Made by a program: the position numbers and the translations under genes
Assembly: GCA_041653595.1 (NCBI GenBank)
Contig: JBAZFB010000008.1
Location: 1 to 62,663 of the forward strand
Source: Candidatus Omnitrophota bacterium
GTDB lineage: Bacteria > Omnitrophota > Gorgyraeia > Pluralincolimonadales > Pluralincolimonadaceae
DNA: 62,663 nt
Reading direction: 5' to 3'
Notes under the pieces: model-generated
What the model saw: the letters and a program-made list of their open reading frames with translations, nothing else
Databases searched by the model: none
What the model was told of the DNA's origin: nothing
Shown here: positions 23,191-31,989 of the stretch, piece after piece
How positions within the stretch are numbered: the stretch's first letter is position 1
Layout of the letters: every line of letters begins with the position of its first letter

Positions 23191-23681
23191 ATCTTCAGTT
23201 TTTTATTCTTCGCTATTACGTCGGCCTCAAGCCTTCTCTTGAAGGCGTTGAGCTCCCCGGCGATCTTCTTGTCGCTTAGGGCCAGGATCTGCAGCGCAAA
23301 TATAGAAGCGTTCCTCGCGCCTGATTTTCCTATCGCCATCGTCGCGACCGGGACGCCGTAAGGCATCTGCACCGTCGAGAAGAGGGAATCCATCCCGTTA
23401 AGGCTGCTCGTCTCCATCGGGACTCCGATGACCGGCAATCTAGTCAGGGACGCGATGACTCCGGCCAGGTGCGCGGCTCCGCCGGCGGCGGCTATTACGA
23501 CCTTTATGCCTTTCTTCTCCGCCGACCTCGCAAAATCATGCACCAGGCCCGGGCTCCTGTGGGCAGACATTATTTTAAGCTCAAAAAGCACTTTAAAATC
23601 CTTCAATACCTTAAGCCCCTCTTCCATCGCCGGAAGGTCTGAATCTGAACCTAATATGACCGCGATCCTTGGATTCGCCAT
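23187..23681 (-). CDS. purE: N5-carboxyaminoimidazole ribonucleotide mutase
   Basis: This 164-residue octameric enzyme of purine synthesis has GSDSDLPAMEEG at the N-terminus, the catalytic S-A-H-R-S-P near residue 41, AAAGGAAHLAGVIA near residue 65, PVIGVPM and Q-M-P-Y-G-V-P-V-A-T near residue 108. Sequence resembles class I PurE, which uses N5-CAIR made by PurK, but no purK is in the window; a direct AIR carboxylase (class II) role cannot be excluded by eye. Confidence 0.95.
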   Translation of the reverse strand: MANPRIAVILGSDSDLPAMEEGLKVLKDFKVLFELKIMSAHRSPGLVHDFARSAEKKGIKVVIAAAGGAAHLAGVIASLTRLPVIGVPMETSSLNGMDSLFSTVQMPYGVPVATMAIGKSGARNASIFALQILALSDKKIAGELNAFKRRLEADVIAKNKKLKI

Positions 23682-23687
23682 TTTCTA

Positions 23688-24962
23688 TTATCTCCTGTTT
23701 AGCGCCCTGTAGCCTATATCCCTTCTGAAATGCATCCCCTCGAACTCTATGAAATTTACGGCGTTATAACACCTCGCTATCGCCTCTTGTATGTCCGGGC
23801 CGAGCGCCGTCACGCTAAGGACCCGGCCGCCCGCGGTCACGATCTTCCCGTCGGATATCTTCGTGCCGGCATGAAAGATGTGGACATCTTTCATTTTTTC
23901 CAAGGCATCCAGCCCCTCGATCTCGAAACCCGTCTTATATTCCCCCGGATACCCGCCCGAAGAGAGCACTACCGAGACGCACGGCCTCTCGTCCCACTCG
24001 AGCAGGGCGATATCTATCTCATCGTCCACCGAGGCCTCGATCAATTCGACGAAATCGCTTTTTAAGCGGGGAAGTATCGCCTGGGTCTCGGGGTCTCCGA
24101 ACCTGCAGTTGAACTCGAGCAGCTTCGGCCCGGAACCGTCTATCATCAGCCCCGCGTACAGGGCGCCGGTATATTTTATTCCCTCTTTGCGCAGCCCCTC
24201 TATCGCAGGCTTGATTATATCTTTCATCACCGCATCCATCATCGCTTCCGGGACGACAGGCGCGGGCGAATACGCGCCCATACCGCCGGTATTCGGGCCT
24301 TTGTCCCCGTCAAATATCCTCTTGTGGTCCTGCGCCGAGGCGAGGGGGACGGCATCTTTCCCGTCAGTGACGACTATGATAGACGCCTCTTCGCCTTCGA
24401 GGCATTCCTCGATCACCACTTTTTTTCCCGCGTCCTTGAATATCTTACGTTCCATCATCGCCTCTACAGCGGCGATCCCCTCTTCTTTTTCGGAACAGAC
24501 GACTACGCCTTTTCCTGCGGCGAGCCCGTCCGCTTTCACGACAAACCTGCCCTTAAATCCTTTTATATATTTTTTCGCGGCATCGCTGTCGGTGAAGACC
24601 TCGAATTTCGCGGTCGGGATGCCGTATTTTTTCGCGAGCTCTTTCATGAAGACCTTGCTCGACTCGAGCCGCGCGGCCTCCTTTGACGGACCGAATACCC
24701 TGAGGCCGTTCGCGCAGAATTTATCCACTATACCGCCGGAGAGCGGCGCCTCAGGCCCGACGACGGTAAGGTCCATTTTATTCCTCGAGGCGAAAGCTGT
24801 CAGGGCGGCTATGTCATCGGCTTTTATATCTACGCATTCGGCGATCTGCGATATCCCGCCGTTCCCCGGCGCGCAGAATACCTTGTCGACCAGCGGCGAC
24901 TGCCTTATCTTCCAGGCGAGCGCGTGCTCCCTCCCGCCCGAACCGACCACTAAAACCCGCAT
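23688..24962 (-). CDS. purD: Phosphoribosylamine--glycine ligase
   Basis: This 424-residue ATP-grasp enzyme forms GAR from phosphoribosylamine, glycine and ATP. It has the N-terminal LVVGSGGREHALAWK, VVGPEAPLSGGIVD, VKADGLAAGKGVVV near residue 140, and the C-terminal EFNCRFGDPETQ near residue 280. Its ATG lies 13 bp inside the purM end. Confidence 0.97.
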   Translation of the reverse strand: MRVLVVGSGGREHALAWKIRQSPLVDKVFCAPGNGGISQIAECVDIKADDIAALTAFASRNKMDLTVVGPEAPLSGGIVDKFCANGLRVFGPSKEAARLESSKVFMKELAKKYGIPTAKFEVFTDSDAAKKYIKGFKGRFVVKADGLAAGKGVVVCSEKEEGIAAVEAMMERKIFKDAGKKVVIEECLEGEEASIIVVTDGKDAVPLASAQDHKRIFDGDKGPNTGGMGAYSPAPVVPEAMMDAVMKDIIKPAIEGLRKEGIKYTGALYAGLMIDGSGPKLLEFNCRFGDPETQAILPRLKSDFVELIEASVDDEIDIALLEWDERPCVSVVLSSGGYPGEYKTGFEIEGLDALEKMKDVHIFHAGTKISDGKIVTAGGRVLSVTALGPDIQEAIARCYNAVNFIEFEGMHFRRDIGYRALNRR

Positions 24963-25978
24963 ATTATCCTTACTTTGCCCCCTCGCTTCGCGCGGGACTT
25001 TGCCTTCCCGTTATCCACCGAACCGACGATCCACGAATCTATCTTCCATTTATCAAATATCTTTTTAGCGGTCCCGTAATCTTTCGGGTCGATCACGATT
25101 ATCATCCCAAGGCCCATATTGAAGGTGCGGAACATCTCTATCTCGTCTATCTTTCCCTTCCGCTGTATTCTCCTGAATATCTCCGGGACTACCCATGAGC
25201 CTTTCTCGATGACAAGGGTCTTGTCCTTAGGAACGATGCGCGGCAATTTCTCGAAATAGGCGCCGCCGGTTATATGCGCGATGCCTTTTATCTCCGCTTT
25301 TTTCTTCAGTTCCAATATGGGCTTGACATATATCCTCGTCGGACGGAGCAGCTCTTTTGAAAGGGCCTTCTGCTCGGCCCGTGAAAATACTTTCCTGACC
25401 AATGAATACCCGTTCGAATGCAGGCCGTTCGAGGCAAGCCCTATCGCGATATCGCCGGCCTTTATCTTCGAACTGTCGACTATCCCCTTCCTCTCGACCG
25501 CCCCGACGCAAAATCCGGCGAGGTCATATTCGCCTTCTTTATAGAACGCCGGCATCTCCGCGGTCTCGCCGCCTATCAACGCGCAACCCGCCTGCCTGCA
25601 TCCCTCGGCGATGCCCTTCATGACATCGGTCAGGACTTTTTTATCTATCTTTCCGGTAGCGATATAATCAAGGAAGAAGAGCGGTTCGGCGCCCGAGGTC
25701 AGGATGTCATTGACGTTCATCGCGACCATATCAATGCCGACGGTATCATGCTTGCCCGCCAGGAATGCGATCTTTAATTTCGTGCCGACCCCGTCGGTGG
25801 ATGAGACGAGCACCGGGTCCTTATATCCGGCCGCCTTGAGATCAAAGAGCCCGCCGAACCCGCCGAGCCTGCAGTCCGCGCCCTTGCGCGCCGTCGACTT
25901 CGTATATTTCTTTATCGCCTCGACAAAACGGCTTCCTTCGCGCACATCGACGCCGGCTTTTTTGTATGTAAGGCCCAT
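24950..25978 (-). CDS. purM: Phosphoribosylformylglycinamidine cyclo-ligase
   Basis: This 342-residue AIR synthetase closes the imidazole ring using ATP. It shows TYKKAGVDVREGSRFV at the N-terminus, DGVGTKLKIAF near residue 63, the G-x-D-x-V-A-M-N-V-N-D segment, LIGGETAEMP near residue 137 and H-I-T-G-G-A-Y near residue 235. It shares the fold of PurL encoded upstream in the same run. It lies 1 bp after purF. Confidence 0.97.
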   Translation of the reverse strand: MGLTYKKAGVDVREGSRFVEAIKKYTKSTARKGADCRLGGFGGLFDLKAAGYKDPVLVSSTDGVGTKLKIAFLAGKHDTVGIDMVAMNVNDILTSGAEPLFFLDYIATGKIDKKVLTDVMKGIAEGCRQAGCALIGGETAEMPAFYKEGEYDLAGFCVGAVERKGIVDSSKIKAGDIAIGLASNGLHSNGYSLVRKVFSRAEQKALSKELLRPTRIYVKPILELKKKAEIKGIAHITGGAYFEKLPRIVPKDKTLVIEKGSWVVPEIFRRIQRKGKIDEIEMFRTFNMGLGMIIVIDPKDYGTAKKIFDKWKIDSWIVGSVDNGKAKSRAKRGGKVRIICGF

Positions 25979-25979
25979 A

Positions 25980-27377
25980 TCAATACCCCTTATGCTCTGT
26001 GGCGAACTTATTCGCCTCGCCGCCGAAAGGCACCGGATAGTCCCCTGTATAACATGCGGTGCAGTAATTGCCCGGGCATGAGACGCAGCTTAATAACCCC
26101 TCGACCGAAAGATATCCGAGCGTCGTGACGCCCAAAAACTTCCTTATCTCCTCTATCGAATGCGTCGCCGCTATCAGTTCTTTCTTGGTCGGAAAATCTA
26201 TGCCGTAAAAACACGGGTGTTTTATCGGGGGGCAAGATATCCTCATATGGACTTCCTTGGCGCCCGCGTCATAAAGTTTCTTGATCCTCGCGCGGGAGGT
26301 CGTCCCGCGGACGATCGAATCGTCGACGACGATCACCTTCTTGTCCTTCAGGAGCGCCTTTATCGGGTTCAATTTTATCTTTACGCTGAAATCGCGTATA
26401 TGCTGCAGCGGCTGGATGAATGTCCTGCCGATGTAATGGTTCCTTATTATGCCCATCTCGATCGGTATTCCCGACTCGTGCGAAAGGCCGAGCGCGGCCG
26501 GCGTGCCCGAGTCAGGCACCGGGATGATGAGATCGGCATCGACCGGATGCTCATTCGCGAGCTTGTGGCCGAGCCTCTGCCTTACCAGGTGGACCGACTC
26601 GCCGAATATGAAAGAATCCGGCCTCGCGAAATAAACATGCTCGAATATGCAATGCGAGATCCTCTTGCTCTCGCCGAACGGCTTGGTCGAACGCAGGCCT
26701 TTCTTCGTGATATACAAGACCTCTCCCGGCTCGATCTCGCGGACGAATTCCGCCTCGATAAGGTCGAGCGCCGTCGTCTCGCTGGCCAATACGTATGCGT
26801 CGCCGAGTTTCCCCAGGCAGAGCGGCCTCCATCCATGCGGGTCGCGGACCCCGACGAGCATATCCTCCTTCATTATTACGAGCGAGAAGGCGCCTTTCAG
26901 CTGCTTGAGCGTATAGACAAGCCCTTCTTCGAAATTTTTGTGCTCGGGCCGCGCCAACAGGTGTATTATTATCTCCGAATCGAGAGTCGTCTGGAATATC
27001 GAGCCGCGGGCTTCGAGCTCGTCGCGCAAGCGCGCGCCGTTGACGAGGTTGCCGTTGTGGCCGACAGCCACTGTGCCGCGGGAATAATCAACCACGACCG
27101 GCTGCGCGTTCTTCAGCGTCGTAGACCCGGTGGTCGAATACCTGACATGGCCTATCGCGACGTCGCCTTTCAGTCCGGCCAGGACCCCTTCGTTGAAGAC
27201 TTCCGGGACCAGGCCCATCCCTTTGTGTAAATGCGTTTCGCCGTCGAAAGACGCTATACCTGCCGACTCCTCCCCGCGGTGCTGAAGCGCATACAGTCCG
27301 AGATATGTAAGCCGCGCCGCGTCCTTGTGCCCGTAGACGCCGAACAGTCCGCAGTGGTGCTTGATCTTATCGCCCAT
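25980..27377 (-). CDS. purF: Amidophosphoribosyltransferase (Fe-S type)
   Basis: This 465-residue enzyme commits PRPP to purine synthesis. The start MGDKIKHHCGLFGVYG at 27377 leaves an 8-residue propeptide before the nucleophile cysteine, and AGAGGTG precedes it; the longer frame upstream is in purQ. The glutaminase domain has ALQHRGEESAGI and VGHNGNLVN. The PRTase domain has the PRPP loop VIVVDDSIVRGTTS near residue 350. The C-terminus has C-V-S-C-P-G-N-Y-C-T-A-C-Y, the cysteines that hold a 4Fe-4S cluster in the Bacillus-type enzyme, fitting an anaerobic life. Confidence 0.96.
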   Translation of the reverse strand: MGDKIKHHCGLFGVYGHKDAARLTYLGLYALQHRGEESAGIASFDGETHLHKGMGLVPEVFNEGVLAGLKGDVAIGHVRYSTTGSTTLKNAQPVVVDYSRGTVAVGHNGNLVNGARLRDELEARGSIFQTTLDSEIIIHLLARPEHKNFEEGLVYTLKQLKGAFSLVIMKEDMLVGVRDPHGWRPLCLGKLGDAYVLASETTALDLIEAEFVREIEPGEVLYITKKGLRSTKPFGESKRISHCIFEHVYFARPDSFIFGESVHLVRQRLGHKLANEHPVDADLIIPVPDSGTPAALGLSHESGIPIEMGIIRNHYIGRTFIQPLQHIRDFSVKIKLNPIKALLKDKKVIVVDDSIVRGTTSRARIKKLYDAGAKEVHMRISCPPIKHPCFYGIDFPTKKELIAATHSIEEIRKFLGVTTLGYLSVEGLLSCVSCPGNYCTACYTGDYPVPFGGEANKFATEHKGY

Positions 27378-27385
27378 TTTCACCT

Positions 27386-28195
27386 CTAGACATTTTTTAC
27401 CCCGTTCCTGAAAATACTCACCCCGTCCCCTTCCCTCTGCGCCTCGCCGCGCGTCCAGCGCGGGTGCTGGGAAGCGAATAGATGCCTCTCCGGATGCGGC
27501 ATAAGCCCGAATATCCTGCCGGTGATGTCGCACACGCCGGCTATGTCATCGACCGACCCGTTGGGGTTCCAGGGGAACCCGGCGAGCTTGCCGTACGGGT
27601 CGACATACCTGAAAACGACCTGCCCGTTCGCCCATAATTTCCCCAGGACCTCGTCGTCCTTCGGGATGAATTTTCCTTCGCCGTGCGCGGCGGGCACATA
27701 TATCATGCGTTCGATGTCCCTGGTCCAAACGCACTTGTTCCGGGATCCGCTGTTCAGCCCCTTAGCGGCCTTAAGATAGACCCACCTGTCCTCATAGCGC
27801 GCCGTGTCGTTGGTCGTAAGCGTCGCCTCCAGCTGCTCGCCGTTTACTCCCTTTCCCGGCAGAAGGCCCGCCTTTACGAGGACCTGGAAACCGTTGCATA
27901 TCCCGATGATAAGTTTTCCGGCGCCCACGAATTTCCCGAGGTCCCCGGCCAATTTGTATTTTAATTCGTTCGCGAGTATCTTTCCCGAACCGACGTCGTC
28001 GCCGTAAGTGAACCCGCCCGGCACGGCCATGATATGGTAGTCGCGCAGTTTCTTCTCTCCGCTGATAAGCTGGTTTATATGCACGGATTCGGATCTCGCG
28101 CCGGCGTGTTCGAACGCGAAAGCCGTCTCCACATCGCAATTCGTCCCGGCCGCGCGGAGGACTATGACCTTCGGCCTTCTCTTTATCGCTACCAT
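27386..28195 (-). CDS. purQ: Phosphoribosylformylglycinamidine synthase, glutaminase subunit
   Basis: This 269-residue class I glutaminase releases ammonia for PurL. It has VLRAAGTNCDVETAFAFEHAGA, GGFTYGDDVGSGK near residue 60, the nucleophile cysteine in IIGICNGFQVLVKAGLLPG near residue 98 and the C-terminal GLMPHPERH near residue 232 carrying the catalytic histidine and glutamate. It is a little longer than the ~227-residue Bacillus protein. It overlaps the PurSL gene by 7 bp. Confidence 0.96.
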   Translation of the reverse strand: MVAIKRRPKVIVLRAAGTNCDVETAFAFEHAGARSESVHINQLISGEKKLRDYHIMAVPGGFTYGDDVGSGKILANELKYKLAGDLGKFVGAGKLIIGICNGFQVLVKAGLLPGKGVNGEQLEATLTTNDTARYEDRWVYLKAAKGLNSGSRNKCVWTRDIERMIYVPAAHGEGKFIPKDDEVLGKLWANGQVVFRYVDPYGKLAGFPWNPNGSVDDIAGVCDITGRIFGLMPHPERHLFASQHPRWTRGEAQREGDGVSIFRNGVKNV

Positions 28196-31083
28196 CTTAA
28201 CGGCCTCTGCCAGGCCTCCTTCAGTTCTTTACGGTCGGTCCTTACGACGATATCCCCTCCGGCGCCGTAGACCGTAAAATATTTCTCCTCGAGGACGCCG
28301 CCTATGAGCCCGATCGCCGCGCCCCTCATCGCCTTCTCGAACCTCTTCTTTTTTCCCGGGCTGACGCCGGCGATGAAACGGGTATTCGACTCCGAAAATA
28401 ATATGATGTCGTCGCGCTTCTTCCCTCGCGTGCCGTATTTTACCTTGAAAGGCGCTTTTTCCAGTTTTATCTCGGCGCCGAACCCTCCGGCAAACGCCAT
28501 CTCGGCCGCCGCCACCCCTATGCCGCCCTCCGAACAATCATGGCAGGCGTTCACGAGGCCGGCCCTTATCGCGCGGCTCAACTTCTCCATCAGCGCGCGG
28601 CTGCGTTTCGCGTCAACGGTCGGCACGGAATTCCCTATCGCTGCGCCGCGCGATTTATAATAATATGAACCGCCGAGCTCATCATATGTCATCCCGACTA
28701 CGTATATCAGGTCGCCCGCTTCCTTGAAATCCATGGTGATGCATTTCTTTACGTTATCGGCCACGCTGATAGCCGAAACGAGCAGGGTCCCGGGGATCGA
28801 CACGCGTTTTTTGCCGACGATATATTCATTATGAAGGCTGTCTTTGCCCGAGATGAAAGGCGCCTGGAAACCCTTCGACATATCATAACAACCCTGAGCC
28901 GCCCTCACGAGGCTGCCCAATTGCGACGGCTGGTCCGTGTCGCCCCAGCAGAAATTATCCAGCAGCGCCACCTCTTTCAGGTCGCCGCCTACCGCAATTA
29001 CCTGCCTCAGCGCCTCGTCGATATTCGACGCCGCCATCCAGTACGGGTCGATCTCTCCGTACCTCGGATTTATCCCGTTCGATATTATCACGCCTTTATC
29101 CGAATCTAATATAGGCCTGGCTACCGCGGCGTCGGACGGCCCGTCGTTATTTACGCCGACAAGCGGTTTTATGACCGAGCCGGCCTGGACCTCGTGGTCG
29201 TATTGCCTTATTATCCATTCCTTGCTGCAGACGTTCCAATCGGATAATATCCTTAAGAGCGACGGGGTCAGGTCCTTCGGGCACGCGAACCGCGGCTCGG
29301 CGCGCTTCGGCCTGTTCCATCTCGCCTTCCTTACGGTCTTCGGCAGGCCGTCGTGCAGGAATTTCATATCGAGGTCGCAGACCCTGTTCCTTTTATAAAA
29401 AAGTTCCAGTTTTTTCGTGCGGGTAAACTCGCCGATCACCGTCGCCTCGACATCCTCTCTTTCGAAGACCTCGAGCAGTCTTTTTACTTTGTTCTTCGGC
29501 ACCGAGAGGACCATCCTCTCCTGCGCTTCTGATATCCATATCTCGGTATAGGTCAGCCCCTCGTATTTGAGCGGTATCCTGTCGAGGTCGATCCTGACAC
29601 CGGTCTTCTCTCCCATTTCGCCGACAGCGCTCGATAATCCGCCGCCGCCGCAATCTGTTATCGCGTCATAAAGATCGAGGTCTCGCGCCTTCAGGATACA
29701 GTCGGCCATCTTTTTTTCCTCGATGGGATTCCCGATCTGGACCGCCTGCGCCGAGACCTGCTCCGACTCCGAGGTCAATTCCCCGGACGAGAATGTCGCG
29801 CCGTGTATCCCGTCGCGGCCGGTCTTCCCTCCCACGAGGACGACCAGGTCCCCGCTCTCAACCTCTTTAAAAGACTTTTCTTTCGGCATAATGCCGACAT
29901 TCCCGCAATAGACCAGGGGATTGCCGAGGTACCTGTTGTCAAAGAGCACGGCGCCGTTCACGGTCGGTATCCCCATCTTATTCCCGTAATCGCGCACGCC
30001 GGCGACGACGCCTTTCATCACCCTCTTCGGGTGAAGGACGCCTTTAGGCAGGCGGTTAAAAGCGTAATCAGGCTCGCCGAAGCAGAATACGTCGGTATTT
30101 AAGATCGGCTTCGCGCCGAGGCCGGTGCCGAGCGGGTCGCGTATCACGCCGCCCAAGCCCGTATTCGCGCCGCCGTACGGCTCTATCGCCGACGGATGGT
30201 TATGCGTCTCGGCCTTGAAGCATACGTTATATCTTTCGTCGAACCTGATGACCCCGGAATTATCCTTGAATACCGAGACGCACCACGGCTTCTTGAGCTC
30301 GGCGGTCGCCTTCATTATCGTCTCTTTAAGGAGGTTGTTTATGAATCGCTTTTTCCCGCCGGACTCGTAATCTATCAGGCCGCGGAATGTCTTGTGGCCG
30401 CAATGCTCGGACCACGTCTGCGCGAGCGTCTCAAGCTCGACATCGGCCGGCTCGCGCCCGAGGACGGCAAAATACTCCCTTATCCTGCGCATCTCGGTGA
30501 GATCCAGGAATAATTGGCCTTCTTTGCTTATACTCTCGAGATCTTTGTCCGAAGAGCCCGAGAGGCCCACCTTTGTAAGTTTGAAATGGTATTGCGGAGG
30601 GTTTTTTAAGGTGTAGGAGCCCGGCCCGGTCACGACATGCTGGATGACTTTATTGAAGAGGAGCTTCTCGCTTATCGTCTTAAGCCGGCCCCCGGACACC
30701 TTCCCGTTGATGATATATTTTTTTGCGGTCTTGACCGATTCGACGCCTTTTACGCCGAGATCGAGGATGCCTTTTTTCACGCTCTCCTCGACCGGGTCCA
30801 TCACCCCGGCGTTATAGGTCACCTCGACGATGGCCTTATTTTTCGCGCGGGTATTCCTGCCGGTTATGGGGCTCGACCTGAATGAATAAACCTGGGTAAC
30901 AGGGTCGGTAAGCAGTTCCCCGGAGATCCTCTTTATCCCGGACCGGGAAACATTGCCTTCGATTATATATACCTGCGCGACCTCGACCGACTCGACGCCT
31001 TTTATTCCCAGGTCCTCTATGTCCCTCTTGACGCCGGAGTCGAAGCCATCGTTCCTATCGCATACTTCAACGCGCCACAGCAC
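28189..31083 (-). CDS. purL: PurS-PurS-PurL fusion: formylglycinamidine ribonucleotide synthase
   Basis: This 964-residue protein starts with GTG. Residues ~3-68 and ~85-152 are two tandem copies of the small PurS domain (LGIKGVESVEVAQVYII and LGVKGVESVKTAKKYII). The remaining ~780 residues are small-type PurL with QTWSEHCGHKTF near residue 222, ETHNHPSAIEPYGGANTGLGG near residue 292 and DCGGGGLSSAVGEMGEKTG near residue 465. In Bacillus, PurS is a separate dimeric subunit that bridges PurL and PurQ; here a built-in pair may replace the dimer. PurQ is encoded next, completing the complex. Confidence 0.93.
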   Translation of the reverse strand: MLWRVEVCDRNDGFDSGVKRDIEDLGIKGVESVEVAQVYIIEGNVSRSGIKRISGELLTDPVTQVYSFRSSPITGRNTRAKNKAIVEVTYNAGVMDPVEESVKKGILDLGVKGVESVKTAKKYIINGKVSGGRLKTISEKLLFNKVIQHVVTGPGSYTLKNPPQYHFKLTKVGLSGSSDKDLESISKEGQLFLDLTEMRRIREYFAVLGREPADVELETLAQTWSEHCGHKTFRGLIDYESGGKKRFINNLLKETIMKATAELKKPWCVSVFKDNSGVIRFDERYNVCFKAETHNHPSAIEPYGGANTGLGGVIRDPLGTGLGAKPILNTDVFCFGEPDYAFNRLPKGVLHPKRVMKGVVAGVRDYGNKMGIPTVNGAVLFDNRYLGNPLVYCGNVGIMPKEKSFKEVESGDLVVLVGGKTGRDGIHGATFSSGELTSESEQVSAQAVQIGNPIEEKKMADCILKARDLDLYDAITDCGGGGLSSAVGEMGEKTGVRIDLDRIPLKYEGLTYTEIWISEAQERMVLSVPKNKVKRLLEVFEREDVEATVIGEFTRTKKLELFYKRNRVCDLDMKFLHDGLPKTVRKARWNRPKRAEPRFACPKDLTPSLLRILSDWNVCSKEWIIRQYDHEVQAGSVIKPLVGVNNDGPSDAAVARPILDSDKGVIISNGINPRYGEIDPYWMAASNIDEALRQVIAVGGDLKEVALLDNFCWGDTDQPSQLGSLVRAAQGCYDMSKGFQAPFISGKDSLHNEYIVGKKRVSIPGTLLVSAISVADNVKKCITMDFKEAGDLIYVVGMTYDELGGSYYYKSRGAAIGNSVPTVDAKRSRALMEKLSRAIRAGLVNACHDCSEGGIGVAAAEMAFAGGFGAEIKLEKAPFKVKYGTRGKKRDDIILFSESNTRFIAGVSPGKKKRFEKAMRGAAIGLIGGVLEEKYFTVYGAGGDIVVRTDRKELKEAWQRPLRW

Positions 31084-31989
31084 TTAGAGCTCCTTATCGG
31101 TTAATTTCCTTAAGGCCTCCAGATACTTCTTGCTCGTCTTCTTGATGATATCCTCGGGCAGGTGCGGGGCCGGCGGGGTCTTGGGCCAATTTAAACTTTC
31201 AAGATAATCCCGCACGAACTGCTTATCGAAACTCGCCTGCGGCCCGCCCGGCTTGTATTTCTCTTTGGGCCAGAACCTCGACGAATCCGGCGTCAGGACC
31301 TCATCGATAAGTATCGTCTTGCCTTCTTCGGTAACGCCGAACTCGAACTTCGTGTCGGCGATTATTATCCCTTTCGAATCCGCGTATTCCGCGGCCCTGT
31401 TGTAGATCGCTATCGCCTTGCTCTTTACGAGGTCGTAAAGCCTGTCGCCGAGCTTCTTCCTCGCGCCGAACTCGGTGATGTTCAGGTCGTGGCCGATATC
31501 CTCCTTGGTCGAGGGGGTAAATATCGGCTCGGGCAGCTGGTCGGATTCCTTAAGGCCCTTCGGCAGTTTGATGCAGCATATCTCGCCGGTCTCTTTGTAT
31601 TCCCTCCACCCCGAACCTGAGAGGTATCCCCTGACCACGCATTCTATCGAAAGCGGCCGGGTCCTCTTTACCAGCATCGAGCGGTCCTTTAATATATCCG
31701 TCGAATCGCCGAGTTTATCGCGCAGCGATTCCATGTCGAACGTCACCGCGTGGTTCTCGCTCTGTTCTTTCAGGTAATCAAACCAGAACTTGGATATCTG
31801 CGTCAGGACCTTCCCCTTATAAGGGATGCCTTCGGACAGGACCACATCGAAACACGATATCCTGTCGGTCGCGACGATAAGCAATTTGCCGTCAAGCTCG
31901 TAGATATCGCGGACCTTCCCGCGCTTGAAAAATTTCAGCGGGATGTTCTCGGTAGTAAGCAAAACTTCTTCTTTTACTTTTTCAGTCAT
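31084..31989 (-). CDS. purC: Phosphoribosylaminoimidazole-succinocarboxamide synthase
   Basis: This 301-residue SAICAR synthetase joins CAIR and aspartate with ATP. It has KRGKVRDIYEL at the N-terminus, ATDRISCFDVVLSEGIPYKGKVL near residue 41, IECVVRGYLSGSGW near residue 113, and the C-terminal D-E-V-L-T-P-D-S-S-R-F-W near residue 225. Length matches the eukaryotic/Thermotoga-like longer type rather than the ~237-residue E. coli form. The start at 31989 overlaps the purB stop as ATGA; the longer frame is purB antisense to frame. Confidence 0.96.
   Translation of the reverse strand: MTEKVKEEVLLTTENIPLKFFKRGKVRDIYELDGKLLIVATDRISCFDVVLSEGIPYKGKVLTQISKFWFDYLKEQSENHAVTFDMESLRDKLGDSTDILKDRSMLVKRTRPLSIECVVRGYLSGSGWREYKETGEICCIKLPKGLKESDQLPEPIFTPSTKEDIGHDLNITEFGARKKLGDRLYDLVKSKAIAIYNRAAEYADSKGIIIADTKFEFGVTEEGKTILIDEVLTPDSSRFWPKEKYKPGGPQASFDKQFVRDYLESLNWPKTPPAPHLPEDIIKKTSKKYLEALRKLTDKEL

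Noticed and set aside
23878..25068. Long plus-strand open frame (396 codons) opposite purD/purM
   Set aside because: It lies wholly antisense to two well-conserved genes, has low-complexity S/P-rich sequence and no family match; a shadow of codon bias.
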